Positions 23,301 to 32,845 of a stretch of DNA of 64,000 nucleotides are shown piece after piece (the first letter of the stretch is position 1; the number at the start of each line of letters is the position of its first letter). Made by a program: the position numbers and the translations under genes. Under the pieces are notes generated by a model. That model had not been told where the DNA came from. It was given only the letters and a program-made list of their open reading frames with translations, and made no database searches. Origin of the DNA: Lactiplantibacillus nangangensis (GTDB lineage Bacteria; Bacillota; Bacilli; Lactobacillales; Lactobacillaceae); the NCBI RefSeq assembly GCF_005405065.1, contig NZ_BJDI01000014.1, positions 19,536-83,535 on the forward strand, given 5' to 3'.

Positions 23301-25058
23301 TTATTTCACACCGAATTGACTAAAGTAAGCTGAAAGTGGTTGTAACTCTTCAGCATCGTATTGATGCTTAAAAGTCGCGACGGAAGCCGCCGAAGTCTTT
23401 TGTGGATCGACATCTAAAATTTCAACTGGTAAACCACGCTTGGCCGTAATTTTAGCGTCAATCAAAACGGGTCGTCCCGCCTTAATTTCAGCCATCGCCG
23501 TTTCAAACGCCCCATGTAATTGATCAAAATGCTCAACCTTAATCCCTTTGACTCCCATGCCTTCCGCAATCATCGCAAAGTCGGCGCCAATTAAATCGAT
23601 ACCATAGTAAGGTTGTGGCACATCTTCTTGTTCCGACTTAATAAAGTTCAGCGTCTGATTAGAAGTCACGATGTTAAAGATTGGCAACTGGTATTTCACT
23701 TCGGTCAGCAAGTCTTGCATGACCATTGAAAAGGCCCCATCACCTGCAACATTAAAGGCTTGCCGGTCTGGATAACTCAACTTGGCGGCAATCGCACCTG
23801 GGACACCAGCCCCCATCGTCGCAAATAATGCTGAAGTGAGCAATTTTTGCTTTGGGTTCATTTGTAAGAACCGGAAACTGTTGATCGTGTTATCCCCAAC
23901 ATCCATCGAAAAGACGGCATCATCGGCTGCGACCCGATTGATTTCACGGTAAACTTGTTCGTATTCCAATGGGTCCGTCGTCCGATTACTTAACTTCTGG
24001 AGATATTGTTTCCAAGCTGCCATGTCAGCTTGCGCCGCTTGATAATACGGTGACGGTGCGGCCGGTTCACTCAATGCTAAGGCCCGATTAATGAAAGCTT
24101 TCGCATCCCCATTAATACCATAATCCAAATGATGATGCCGGCCAAACTTGCCAGAATCCAATTCGATCTGGACGTATTTGAAATCATGCGTTGTATACAT
24201 GATTTGGGCAAAGGAGTAGTCAGCACCCACGGAAACAACCAAGTCCGTAATCGCCATGAGTTCATCAGCAGCCTTCGAAGCAGCACGATAAGCACTCCCC
24301 ATATTACCGGCAAAGGTATCTGGAATCACGCCCTTAGCGAGACCCGTGATAATAATTGGCACTTGCAGCTTATCTGCCAATTGCATCATCGCTTCGGTGG
24401 CACCGCGAGTCCCTTGTCCCACGTGAAAGACGGGATACTTTGCTTTTTTGATCAAGCCTAAAACGTGTTCGATCTGGTCATCTGGAATCGCAGGCGCCGT
24501 CACTAAACCTGCAGGGACACTCGCTGAATCGTATGCAACATCTGGAATTTCCGCATAACCAAAATCATTTGGAATCGTAACGACCGCGACTCCTTTTTCT
24601 TTATAAGCGGTCCGAATCGCTTTATCCACGACATAGGGCAAACTTTCTGGTGTCATGATTGTCCGATTAAAGACTGCCACATCGCTAAACATAGGTTCTT
24701 CAGCAAATTCTTGGAAGTAGTCATAATTCATATTTGTGTGAGCAACTTGGCCAACCAAGGCTAAAACGGGGACGTGATCTTCCTTCGCGTCATACAGACC
24801 ATTCAACAAATTGACCGCACCTGGTCCCGCAGACCCAAAAGCCACGCCAATTTTACCAGTCAGCTTGGCTTCTGCCGCTGCGGCCAGTGCCCCGACTTGT
24901 TCATGTCGAACTTGAATATAGTGTAATCGCGTTTGTTCCACGTCCAATGCATGCATCGTCGAGTTAAATGACCCACCGGCATAGCCATAAATTTGCTTGA
25001 TGCCCCAAGCTTCCAGAACTTTTAACATTGCGACTGATGCTTCAACCGTTTTAACCAT
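23301..25058 (-). CDS. pox: pyruvate oxidase (ThDP/FAD dependent)
   Basis: A 585-residue enzyme of the acetolactate synthase/pyruvate oxidase family. Visible features are IHYIQVRHEQVGALAAAA-type N-terminal ThDP segment (LHYIQVRHEQVGALAAA) with catalytic Glu, FGSAGPGAVNLLNGLYDAKEDHVPVLAL, and the ThDP-Mg motif GDGAFSMVMQDL ending at NIVTSN. It converts pyruvate, phosphate and oxygen to acetyl phosphate, CO2 and hydrogen peroxide; acetate kinase then makes ATP. It differs from the crystallised L. plantarum Pox at many positions and lacks its C-terminal extension, so it is one of the paralogues. A cre-like site precedes it. Confidence 0.93.
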   Translation of the reverse strand: MVKTVEASVAMLKVLEAWGIKQIYGYAGGSFNSTMHALDVEQTRLHYIQVRHEQVGALAAAAEAKLTGKIGVAFGSAGPGAVNLLNGLYDAKEDHVPVLALVGQVAHTNMNYDYFQEFAEEPMFSDVAVFNRTIMTPESLPYVVDKAIRTAYKEKGVAVVTIPNDFGYAEIPDVAYDSASVPAGLVTAPAIPDDQIEHVLGLIKKAKYPVFHVGQGTRGATEAMMQLADKLQVPIIITGLAKGVIPDTFAGNMGSAYRAASKAADELMAITDLVVSVGADYSFAQIMYTTHDFKYVQIELDSGKFGRHHHLDYGINGDAKAFINRALALSEPAAPSPYYQAAQADMAAWKQYLQKLSNRTTDPLEYEQVYREINRVAADDAVFSMDVGDNTINSFRFLQMNPKQKLLTSALFATMGAGVPGAIAAKLSYPDRQAFNVAGDGAFSMVMQDLLTEVKYQLPIFNIVTSNQTLNFIKSEQEDVPQPYYGIDLIGADFAMIAEGMGVKGIKVEHFDQLHGAFETAMAEIKAGRPVLIDAKITAKRGLPVEILDVDPQKTSAASVATFKHQYDAEELQPLSAYFSQFGVK

Positions 25059-25086
25059 GATAGTAGCCTTCTTTTAAAAATATTAT

Positions 25087-25100
25087 TGTTAGCGTTTTCA
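25087..25100. promoter_or_regulatory. cre-like site upstream of pox
   Basis: TGTTAGCGTTTTCA matches the cre consensus except at one position and lies 29 bp upstream of the pox start codon, where CcpA binding would block transcription. Catabolite repression of pox genes is known in L. plantarum. Confidence 0.65.
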
Positions 25101-25161
25101 ACAACGGGTTAAATATACATCTAGTTGGTGCAAAATTCAATTGTAAACAACCGAATTAAGC

Positions 25162-25200
25162 AAAAAGATTGCGGTTAACTTAATTCACCGCAATCTTTTT
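25162..25200 (-). terminator. bidirectional-looking terminator after tag
   Basis: AAAAAGATTGCGGT / ACCGCAATCTTTTT perfect stem with 11-base loop. It separates tag from pox on the minus strand. A family A repeat fragment lies between it and the tag stop codon. Confidence 0.85.
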
Positions 25201-25263
25201 GAGGCTTGACCCGGTCCCTCGTCCGTATGTTATCAATAACAACCGGAAGCAACAATCAACAAC
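25201..25263 (+). repeat. family A repeat, 3'-end fragment
   Basis: About 63 bp matching the last part of the repeats at 19383-19590 and 47867-48076 (GGCTTGACCCGGTCCCTCG, ATGTTATCAATAACAACCGG). The remainder of the element is missing, so it is a solo end or decayed copy. Confidence 0.8.
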
Positions 25264-25283
25264 TATTTTTCACCTTTTAGTTA

Positions 25284-25844
25284 CTAATTTAATTTTTCTG
25301 GTGCCCAATCACAGGTCACTAAATGATCATTAATTAAGCCTGCACCTTGTAAATAGGAATAGACTGTCGTTGGCCCGACAAACTTAAAGCCGCGCTGCTT
25401 CATGGCTTTCGAAACCCGCTTCGCTAAATCATTGGTAGCTGGAATCTCCGCCGCACTCGTCCACGCCTGCCGAATGGGCTGACCATCGACAAACGACCAC
25501 AGCCAATCTGCATACGTCGAGCCAGCCGGCCAAGCTTGGATCACTTTAGCATTATTGATCGTCGCCGCTAACTTTTGACGATGGCGAATAATACGGGCAT
25601 CTTGTAAGAGCCGCTCGATATCCGTGTCAGTCATGGCGGCCACCTTGCTGACCTCATAATCATAGAAGTCTTCTTTAAAGGCGGCACGTTTATTTAAAAC
25701 AGTTTGCCAACTTAAACCCGCCTGGTAGGTCTCCAAACACAATAATTCAAACAATTTTTGTTGGTCATGCTGTGGGCGTCCCCATTCGTGATCATGATAA
25801 TCCTGCATTAACGGCGTTGAATTCGCCCAGTCACATCGAGTCAT
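25284..25844 (-). CDS. tag: DNA-3-methyladenine glycosylase I
   Basis: A 186-residue Tag-family glycosylase that removes 3-methyladenine from alkylated DNA. It shows the family N-terminus CDWANSTPLMQDYHDHEWGRP, the helix-hairpin region GLSWQTVLNKRAAF, and the C-terminal zinc-ligand segment GLINDHLVTCDW. Family zinc ligands (Cys at the N-terminus, His and Cys near the C-terminus) are all present. Start 25844 is chosen because AGGAAGG lies 9 bp upstream; the frame is open for 29 more codons upstream without a better ribosome binding site. Confidence 0.95.
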   Translation of the reverse strand: MTRCDWANSTPLMQDYHDHEWGRPQHDQQKLFELLCLETYQAGLSWQTVLNKRAAFKEDFYDYEVSKVAAMTDTDIERLLQDARIIRHRQKLAATINNAKVIQAWPAGSTYADWLWSFVDGQPIRQAWTSAAEIPATNDLAKRVSKAMKQRGFKFVGPTTVYSYLQGAGLINDHLVTCDWAPEKLN

Positions 25845-25929
25845 TTCGGCCATCCTTCCTAATCGATTAAGTTTGATTACAGCATACCATAAAAAGCCCA
25901 GTTCGAACATACGTTCTTTAACTGATATC

Positions 25930-25982
25930 AAAAAACGGTGCGTCTCAAATCAGTCAGCCGACCAATTTAAGAAACACCGTTT
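25930..25982 (-). terminator. intrinsic terminator of the MMPL gene
   Basis: AAACGGTG / CACCGTTT outer stem with a second inner pairing and a T6 tail on the minus strand. Confidence 0.75.
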
Positions 25983-26006
25983 CAAAGCACGATTCAGTTT
26001 TTCAAC

Positions 26007-29000
26007 TTATTTGTGTGACCGTTTCGTCGGTTCATCCGTGGTCGATTCATCTTCCATGTTATCCGTCAATGGATAAGTCAAACGAATCAACGCTGGGATC
26101 ACCGTTGGAATGGCGAATACCAGGATAATCAACCCGATAATCACGACCATCGCCACTTGGATCAAGGTCAAGACACCAGATGGCATCAAGGCCGCGAACG
26201 TTCCGCTTAAGATCAAGGCAGCGGATAAGACGACCGCACCGATAACCGAAGCTGCCCGAACGATCCGGGTACTTGGCGTCGCCGCCGTATTATCAAACTC
26301 ACGGTACTTCATCATCAAGAAGATACTGTAATCAACCCCGAGGGCAATTAACATGATGAAACCGAAGAATGGTGTGTTCCAAGTCAACATATCTTGACCC
26401 ATAATCATACTGCTCAACAACTTCGTAATACTCAAGGACATAATGTAAGCCAATAACAAGGTCCCGATAATGTAGAACGGTTGTAGGACAGAACGTGTGA
26501 TAACCATTAAGGCTAACAAGATCCCGATTAACATGATTGCCGCCGTCCGCACAAAGTCACTCGACGCGATGGCTTGGGTATCATTGGTTTCAGAAGTTTG
26601 ACCACCGATTGCGATTGTCGAGCCAGCCAATGACGTCCCTTTCAACGTGTTCTGAGCTTGTGTTTGGATAGCAGAGATCTTGTTCATCGCTGCCTTAGAA
26701 CTAGGATTATCTTTCAAGACGATCGTTAACTTCGTGGCATGATAATTATCAGACATGTACGTGTTCAACGCCGTCTTGTAAGTTTTACTCTTCAAAGTAG
26801 CCTTTGGAACGTAATAAGTCTTCGCTGCATCAGAGTTCTTCAAACCAACGAGGTAACTGTTAGCTGAACCAACACCTTTATTAATGGTCTTAGTCCCATC
26901 ACTAGCGGTTGCCAATCCTTTTTGTAACGTGCCCATCTGTTTAACCAAGCTTTGTAACGTGGTGTACATGGTTTGGTTACCAGCGGCCACTTGGGAAGCA
27001 CCGGCAGTTAACGTCCCTGAATTTGCAGCCAACTTATTCGTCCCAGCATCTAAAGCACCGATAGCACTCACAAGTGTTGGTACTTGGCCCTGCAACGTGG
27101 TTAAACCGGTTGAAACTTGACCAGAACCAGCCGCTAATTGACTCACACCACTAGCTAAAGCTGGTACTTGGGCATTCAACTGTGCGTTACCATTGGCCAC
27201 TTGAGAAGCACCAGCTGATAACTTGCTGATACCACTAACCAAAGTTGGCACTTGAGCATTCAATTGACCATTGCCTGTGGCGACTTGCGATGCGCCAGAT
27301 GATAGCTGACTAATGGCACTAACTAAAGCTGGTACTTGGGTATTTAATTGACCATTACCTGTGGCAACTTGGGCAGCACCGCTGTTCAAGGCACTAGAGT
27401 TGGCAACCAATTGATTGGTCCCTGCTGCTAAGGCACCAATGGCACCAGTCAACGTTGGAACTTGCGAACTCAACGTATTAATGCCGCTGTTGACAGTTGA
27501 AACCCCGTTATTAATCTTATTAGCGCCAGTTGCTGCCGTGGCAACACCACTCGTGTAAGACCCCATCTTAGTTGCTAAACCACTTGTCCCGGTCTTCAAT
27601 TGATCTAACCCAGTGGCAATTTGACTTGAGCCACTAACTAGGCCAGGCGTTGTCGTCGTCCCAGACAAAGCCGCTTCGATCTTTTGCGTTTGGGCAATCG
27701 CAGTTTCGAGTTTAGCAATTGCTTCTAACGAGCCTTCATTAGCTTTAATGGTCCCTGCTGCTAAAGTGCTTAAGTCTGAGAGTGAACTCAATTCACCACT
27801 CAGCTTTTGCATCTTATCAGCAGCCGTACTAATCCCAGCTAACTGAGTCTGTAAATCGTTCAAAGCTTGTAACCCATCATCAGCTGTTGTTGCAGAACCA
27901 GCTTTAGTCGTTGCCGTCGAACTTGTGTTGGCACTATTCTGGGCGTTGACTTGTGACGTCACGGCTGAACTGATGGCCGCCTTCTGTTCTGAAGTTGCCG
28001 ATGAACCAGCCGCAGCAATTGCTGCAGAAGCTACTGCATTCGCATTAACCGACTTCGTGCTAGTACTGTTACCAGCTGCATCTTTGCTCGAGGCACTGGC
28101 TAAAGCACTCTTAATTTTAGTCATATCTGAATTGATGCCAGATTTTGACTGACTTAAAGCATCTGCAGTGGTTGTTAATGAAGAAATGCTTGTTTTAACA
28201 TTTCCGGACCCATCTACTAGGGCCTGCATTTGCGTGTTGATTGCATTCAAACTATTCTTTAACGTCGTCAGTTGTGCCGTGTCCGCAGAGCCAGATGCTG
28301 CTTTAACTTGTTCTTCCATCTGACTTAAACCAGTAGCCACAGTAGCGGCGCCCGTTTGTAACGTCCCAACACTCGTTGCCAAATCTTGCGTCCCAGAATT
28401 GAGAGCATCATTGTTGTCGCTCAATGCCTTCAAACCGGACGTTAAACTATTAGTCCCAGTCAATAATGACCCAGTCCCATCAGATAAGGCTGCGATACCA
28501 CTCGTTAAGGAACCCGTACCATCGTTCAACGTATTAAGGTTCTTGTTGACCGTATAAACACCATCAGTATATTTAACAACACCTTGTTTTAAGGTGTTCG
28601 AGCCACTGGCTAACTGACTAACACCATTTGACAACGTCCCAGTTTGACCATTCAATGTGTTCAAACCAGTGCTGACTTGTTGCGACCCACTTGCTAACTT
28701 GCTAGTCGCACCAGCCAACGTCCCAGTCTTGCCACTTAAAGTAGTCAAACCGGTGCTAACTTGTTGTGACCCACTTGCTAACTTGCTAGTCGCACTAGCT
28801 AACGTGCCAGTCTTGCCATTTAACGTGTTTAGCCCAGTCGTGACTTGTTGTGACCCATTCGCTAATTTGTTCACGCCACTCGACAAGGCCCCCGTCTTAC
28901 TGCTTAATTGATCCAACCCATTATTCACGGTATAAACACCGTTCGTATAAGTGACCAACCCATCGGAAAGGCTTTTGGCACCATCAGCTAATTCTTTAGC

Positions 29001-30536
29001 ACTGCTGACACCGGAAGACATGTTTGAGCCCTTCAGTTGACTATTGGCACTGTCTAAGCCGCTACTAATCTTCTTTAAGCCCTTGCTTGCTGAGGTCATC
29101 CCAGTTGTGACCGTCCCCAATTGCTTGTTGACGTATAGGTCACTAATTTCTGACCCCCCTGGTTGACTGACAGAAGCAACCGTTTTGACACCCTTAACCT
29201 TCTTCAATTGACGTGTTAAGTTATCTACGGCTTTAATATCTTTTTCGTTATTTAAAGCATGATCTGATTTGATATAAAGGGTCGATGGTTCCGCAGTCCC
29301 CTTCGAGAAATGCGCTTGAACCACTTTGAACCCTTTTTTAGCAGGAATCGAATCATTCAATTCTGCCAAAGTATCATAATTTAATTGATTGCTGTAGTTG
29401 AAGACAAATGGTGCCGCGACCCCTAAGACCACGACTAACGCAATCAAAGGATACTGCACGGACCCTTTTGAAATGCCACGCCACATTTTGCTCGTACTAC
29501 CACCAGCAAAGTTCTTAGATGGCCAAAATAGCTTTGGTCCCAGCAATGCCATGAAAAATGGATTCAAAGTTAACAAAACTAACAAGAGGATGGCAACCGC
29601 TACGGCAACCCCCACGGCAGAACGATAAATCGAGAAGTTGGCTAATCCTAGGGCACTAAACCCAATCAATAGTGAGGAACCACTATAGAGAATCGTCCGG
29701 CCAGCTATCTTCAACGCTCGCCCAGTCGCGGCGACTGGACTATCGCCATGACTGAGTTCTTCTTTGAATTGATCGAACATTAAAATATTGTAGTCGGTCC
29801 CAATCCCAAAGAGGACCACGACCATAAAGACTTGGGTGAAGTTCGACAATGGAAAATTGAACTTGTCGACTAGATTCATCACAATGCTCAACGAAATAAT
29901 GAACGATAACCCAACGGATAATAATGACACAATTGGGGTAATCGGTGATTTGAAGACTAACGTTAACACGATGAAAATAAAGACGACCGTGATAATTTCA
30001 GTTTTCTGTAACCCAGTTTCGGTTTCTTGCGTAAAGTCGTCAGTTAAGATGTCACTCCCAGTAACGTACGTTTTAACGCCACTGGTTTTGGCCCCTTGCG
30101 TGATAGTTTTAGTCATATTCGTCACAGTCTGGTTTTCACCAACCATTAGTTGTAATAACTGTGTCGATTTATCTTTAGAAATCAATTGTTTCTTTGCAGC
30201 GGCATTATCGCTCGCTGCGGTCATTGATTTAACATGATATTTAGACTTTTGGACTTTGAAGCGTTGAATCGTCCCATCGATTTTTTGCTTCTGAGTCGCA
30301 GTTAATGGCTTATCACCATTATTGAACACGACGACCACTTGACGCGTGTTATTTTGATGACGCCCCCAGTGATTTTGAATCACAGACGCAACTTGACTCT
30401 TCGCGCTACTTGGCAATTGGGTTTGGCCCTTATCACGGACTAAACTGCTGACATTTGGTAAGAACACGATGGCCGCCACCATCACGATCAACCAAACGAC
30501 AGCCTGTATGGTAAATTGTCTACGGCTCCCTTTCAA
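26007..30536 (-). CDS. giant MMPL/RND-type membrane transporter with long repeat-rich ectodomain
   Basis: A 1509-residue protein. Two MMPL-type transmembrane bundles are seen: one at about residues 175-400 (VVVLFGIGTDYNILMFDQFKEEL, the conserved GxxxDY motif) and a second at about 1330-1490 (MLIALGVDYSIFLMMKYREF). Helix 1 is near residue 12. Between the bundles lies a roughly 900-residue extracellular region built of Leu/Ser/Gly units (KLASGSQQVSTGL type) predicted as long coiled coil, as in YhgE/Pip-like proteins. A likely proton-driven envelope transporter or export scaffold. It is divergent from a TetR gene with an operator-like palindrome between them. Confidence 0.88.
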   Translation of the reverse strand: MKGSRRQFTIQAVVWLIVMVAAIVFLPNVSSLVRDKGQTQLPSSAKSQVASVIQNHWGRHQNNTRQVVVVFNNGDKPLTATQKQKIDGTIQRFKVQKSKYHVKSMTAASDNAAAKKQLISKDKSTQLLQLMVGENQTVTNMTKTITQGAKTSGVKTYVTGSDILTDDFTQETETGLQKTEIITVVFIFIVLTLVFKSPITPIVSLLSVGLSFIISLSIVMNLVDKFNFPLSNFTQVFMVVVLFGIGTDYNILMFDQFKEELSHGDSPVAATGRALKIAGRTILYSGSSLLIGFSALGLANFSIYRSAVGVAVAVAILLLVLLTLNPFFMALLGPKLFWPSKNFAGGSTSKMWRGISKGSVQYPLIALVVVLGVAAPFVFNYSNQLNYDTLAELNDSIPAKKGFKVVQAHFSKGTAEPSTLYIKSDHALNNEKDIKAVDNLTRQLKKVKGVKTVASVSQPGGSEISDLYVNKQLGTVTTGMTSASKGLKKISSGLDSANSQLKGSNMSSGVSSAKELADGAKSLSDGLVTYTNGVYTVNNGLDQLSSKTGALSSGVNKLANGSQQVTTGLNTLNGKTGTLASATSKLASGSQQVSTGLTTLSGKTGTLAGATSKLASGSQQVSTGLNTLNGQTGTLSNGVSQLASGSNTLKQGVVKYTDGVYTVNKNLNTLNDGTGSLTSGIAALSDGTGSLLTGTNSLTSGLKALSDNNDALNSGTQDLATSVGTLQTGAATVATGLSQMEEQVKAASGSADTAQLTTLKNSLNAINTQMQALVDGSGNVKTSISSLTTTADALSQSKSGINSDMTKIKSALASASSKDAAGNSTSTKSVNANAVASAAIAAAGSSATSEQKAAISSAVTSQVNAQNSANTSSTATTKAGSATTADDGLQALNDLQTQLAGISTAADKMQKLSGELSSLSDLSTLAAGTIKANEGSLEAIAKLETAIAQTQKIEAALSGTTTTPGLVSGSSQIATGLDQLKTGTSGLATKMGSYTSGVATAATGANKINNGVSTVNSGINTLSSQVPTLTGAIGALAAGTNQLVANSSALNSGAAQVATGNGQLNTQVPALVSAISQLSSGASQVATGNGQLNAQVPTLVSGISKLSAGASQVANGNAQLNAQVPALASGVSQLAAGSGQVSTGLTTLQGQVPTLVSAIGALDAGTNKLAANSGTLTAGASQVAAGNQTMYTTLQSLVKQMGTLQKGLATASDGTKTINKGVGSANSYLVGLKNSDAAKTYYVPKATLKSKTYKTALNTYMSDNYHATKLTIVLKDNPSSKAAMNKISAIQTQAQNTLKGTSLAGSTIAIGGQTSETNDTQAIASSDFVRTAAIMLIGILLALMVITRSVLQPFYIIGTLLLAYIMSLSITKLLSSMIMGQDMLTWNTPFFGFIMLIALGVDYSIFLMMKYREFDNTAATPSTRIVRAASVIGAVVLSAALILSGTFAALMPSGVLTLIQVAMVVIIGLIILVFAIPTVIPALIRLTYPLTDNMEDESTTDEPTKRSHK
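28640..28880 (-). repeat. in-frame tandem repeats inside the MMPL gene
   Basis: Consecutive units of about 93-96 bp encode repeats of the form LNGKTGTLA-x-ATSKLASG-SQQVSTGL. DNA identity between units is high enough for slippage or recombination to change unit number. Similar but more diverged units recur at about 27040-27480 (NGQLNAQVPALVSGISQL type). Confidence 0.8.
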
Positions 30537-30664
30537 TGTTATATCCCTTCCCTAGTTCAGATTCTAAAACGACATCGTGACATTTAATCAACAATGTGTT
30601 TAAATAATAACAACATGTTAGTTGAAAATTAAAGAAAATTCAAGCAACAATTTTCATAATTTCG

Positions 30665-30705
30665 TCATTAAATAAACAAAAGTGGCGAAATTGTTTACTT
30701 AATGA
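30665..30705. promoter_or_regulatory. operator-like palindrome between MMPL and TetR genes
   Basis: Two 15-base arms (TCATTAAATAAACAA and TTGTTTACTTAATGA, one mismatch) around an 11-base centre, 13 bp upstream of the TetR start codon. This is where an autoregulating TetR repressor would control itself and the divergent transporter. Confidence 0.6.
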
Positions 30706-30717
30706 GGTGAAATAATT

Positions 30718-31311
30718 ATGGTAGGAACTAAAAATAATCGGCGGTCGCAAATGACCGAACGACTCATCCAAAATAGCTTGATTGAGCTGTTGCAGAACCA
30801 TCCGATTAATGAAATCACCGTAACTGCCGTTTGCAAATTAGCGGACATTAATCGTGGGACCTTCTACGCTCACTATGAAGACGTTAAAGATTGTATGCAC
30901 ACGATGGAACAAGACGCGACAAAAGAATTATTGGCCGTCATTAACGAACATAAAGATCCTAATTCGTTACGTGCCATTTTAACGGGTATCTTTGAAATCG
31001 TGAAACGACGCCATGCCGTAACCTCGTTTATCCTGACGACTGATCAAGATTTCTTAATGACTTTCATCGCCATCACCAAACGTGAAATTCTGGAAGATGA
31101 CCGTGTCAAGGTCGCCAACCTCAAACCGCGTGAGGGGCAATATATGTTTGAATATTACCTCAACGGGATTGTCGGTGTCGTTCGCTACTGGCTTAAAAGC
31201 GGCCTAGAAGAGTCACCAGAACAACTTGCGAACTTTATTAACGATTGGTGGTACCGTGGTAAACCCTTTAAAGAACTCTCAAATAAGTCGGGCAACTTTA
31301 GCGACAATTAG
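30718..31311 (+). CDS. TetR/AcrR family transcriptional regulator
   Basis: A 197-residue regulator with an N-terminal helix-turn-helix (residues about 12-58: MTERLIQNSLIELLQNHP, ITVTAVCKLADINRGTFYAHY) of the type seen in TetR proteins that control LAB membrane exporters. The C-terminal part is a helical ligand-binding domain. It is divergently placed beside the MMPL gene, separated by 181 bp with an operator-like palindrome, so it very probably represses that transporter and itself. ATG 30718 follows GAGGTG. Confidence 0.92.
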   Translation: MVGTKNNRRSQMTERLIQNSLIELLQNHPINEITVTAVCKLADINRGTFYAHYEDVKDCMHTMEQDATKELLAVINEHKDPNSLRAILTGIFEIVKRRHAVTSFILTTDQDFLMTFIAITKREILEDDRVKVANLKPREGQYMFEYYLNGIVGVVRYWLKSGLEESPEQLANFINDWWYRGKPFKELSNKSGNFSDN

Positions 31312-31596
31312 ACCATCACGCCCTTTCTGCAGAGATAACAGTTATTCTGTAAATAACTATTACGTTATCGATTAAATCTGTCAAAAACAGCACTGACAAT
31401 CGATATCGCTTAGTTATAACACCTACATTAAAAATATCATGACTGCTAAAATAGTGAAAGAATTCCACCTTTAAAATCAAGTGGAAACTGGCTTAGACCA
31501 CTCATTGCCAGCCGCAGCTAGTCCGTTATTTGCTAAGTGACTCAATTATTATAACAACTCAAAACAACCTTGAACTTGATGACCATCAAGTCCGCC
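31312..31596. other. gene-free spacer
   Basis: No gene supported. One short inverted repeat, TTCCAC / GTGGAA near 31464-31489, lacks a T-run. Nothing else was recognised. Confidence 0.4.
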
Positions 31597-31646
31597 AAAA
31601 AGGCGTCATCTAAAACCAATTGACTGGTTTTTAGATGACGCCTTTT
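31597..31646 (-). terminator. intrinsic terminator of the alarmone synthetase gene
   Basis: AAAAGGCGTCATCTAAAACC with its near-perfect complement, 9-base loop, and a T-run on the minus strand. Confidence 0.9.
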
Positions 31647-31651
31647 AACTT

Positions 31652-32341
31652 TTAACCATCCGACTTAGGTGGTCGCTGATCATACATTCGTTCTTTGATA
31701 TCATCCATTTCCTGATCTAGTTGCGTAATCAAATGAGCTTTTTCCGTCAAAGACTGCCGCAACGCCGCTTGATTCGGGACATTCTTCTTATAGTTCAGTT
31801 CATGTTCCAACGACGCCCAAAAGTTCATGGCAATCGTCCGGACCTGCAACTCGACCTCAATAATATTCGGACCATCAACGGTGTAGACTGGTACGCCTAA
31901 AATCAAGTGCAAGCTTTGATAACCATTTGGCTTGGGATGATGAATATAATCCTTCACTTTGAGAACTTTTAAATCCGCTTGTGTAGCTAATAAGTCTTCA
32001 ACGGTTTTCACATCGCTCAGGAAGCGTACAATCAACCGAATCCCCGCAATGTCATGCAGGTTCGTGTAGACTGCCTCAAGGGTCAGGGGTAAATGCTTTC
32101 GCTGCATTTTGCCAACAATACTCTCGGGCGATTTGATTCGCGATTGCTTACTGTCGATTAGGGCATAGCCATAGCGCAGTTCATATTCACGACTAATATA
32201 ATCTAATTTATCTAAAACTAATTTCATCGCAACTTCATACCGTAATGAATAAGCTTTTAATTGATCCACCGCCTGTAATAACTCAGGTGGTGCTGGCAAA
32301 AATTGATCCGGTTCAGTTGTTTGAGACTCTGGTTTACTCAC
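31652..32341 (-). CDS. small alarmone synthetase (RelQ/RelP type)
   Basis: A 229-residue RelA/SpoT synthetase-only protein. It has SPESIVGKMQRKHLPLT (K-x-R substrate motif), LHDIAGIRLIVRFLSDV, HHPKPNGYQSLHLI (the Y-stacking GYQSLH motif), and VELQVRTIAMNFWASLEHEL with the conserved E/Q catalytic residues. No hydrolase, TGS or ACT domain is present. It transfers pyrophosphate from ATP to GDP or GTP to make (p)ppGpp under stress. GTG start at 32341. It follows a 95-residue gene by 49 bp and probably shares its transcript. Confidence 0.92.
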   Translation of the reverse strand: MSKPESQTTEPDQFLPAPPELLQAVDQLKAYSLRYEVAMKLVLDKLDYISREYELRYGYALIDSKQSRIKSPESIVGKMQRKHLPLTLEAVYTNLHDIAGIRLIVRFLSDVKTVEDLLATQADLKVLKVKDYIHHPKPNGYQSLHLILGVPVYTVDGPNIIEVELQVRTIAMNFWASLEHELNYKKNVPNQAALRQSLTEKAHLITQLDQEMDDIKERMYDQRPPKSDG

Positions 32342-32390
32342 TTATCTCTCGCTCCAATGACTTTCTCTTTGCACGCTTATGCGTTCGTGC

Positions 32391-32678
32391 TTATTGAATG
32401 GTCACGATCCATTCACGGACAATCTGATTATAATCAATCAAATATTGGTCATCGCCAACTTGATAGCCCAAACGACCATTGACATCTTTGAAATCACTCG
32501 GAATCAGGCCATGACCTTCGAGCACGTTTAAATGCCCTGCAACCATCCGATCCTCTAGAAAATGCTCGAATCGTTGCCAGAAACGTTGAAAACTTGCAAA
32601 ATCAACGACGTCAAAGACTTCGTTGCGCAAGACCTCGGCATCAAATTCAAGCCGAACATTCGAACCTTTTGGTGTCAA
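32391..32678 (-). CDS. hypothetical 95-residue acidic protein
   Basis: A soluble, mixed alpha/beta-looking protein with no recognised motif. It appears to start with TTG at 32678, preceded by GGGAGGAA at 8 bp spacing, and lies 49 bp upstream of the alarmone synthetase gene on the same strand. Co-transcription is likely. No function can be proposed from sequence. Confidence 0.65.
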   Translation of the reverse strand: MTPKGSNVRLEFDAEVLRNEVFDVVDFASFQRFWQRFEHFLEDRMVAGHLNVLEGHGLIPSDFKDVNGRLGYQVGDDQYLIDYNQIVREWIVTIQ

Positions 32679-32779
32679 TTACGTTCCTCCCCAGCTACTC
32701 TTAATACTTTAATCATAAGCATAAACGTGTCGCGGTGCAATCATTAACTTGCGAATTAGAATGCTTTTAGGTGAAATTT

Positions 32780-32809
32780 AAAAAGTCCGAGGCAATCCCT
32801 CGAACTTTT
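32780..32809 (-). terminator. intrinsic terminator of the flavoprotein gene
   Basis: AAAAGTTCGAGG / CCTCGGACTTTT stem with one mismatch and T5 tail on the minus strand. Confidence 0.8.
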
Positions 32810-32845
32810 CGTGGTACTAATTCAATTGCGACACAAAAAATGTCG

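Noticed and set aside
27040..28900. CRISPR-like repetition
   Set aside because: The repeats are in frame within the MMPL gene and encode a regular coiled-coil sequence; there are no unique spacers.
26884..28911. Long plus-strand ORFs opposite the MMPL gene
   Set aside because: They mirror the repetitive codons of the minus-strand gene and have no ribosome binding sites.
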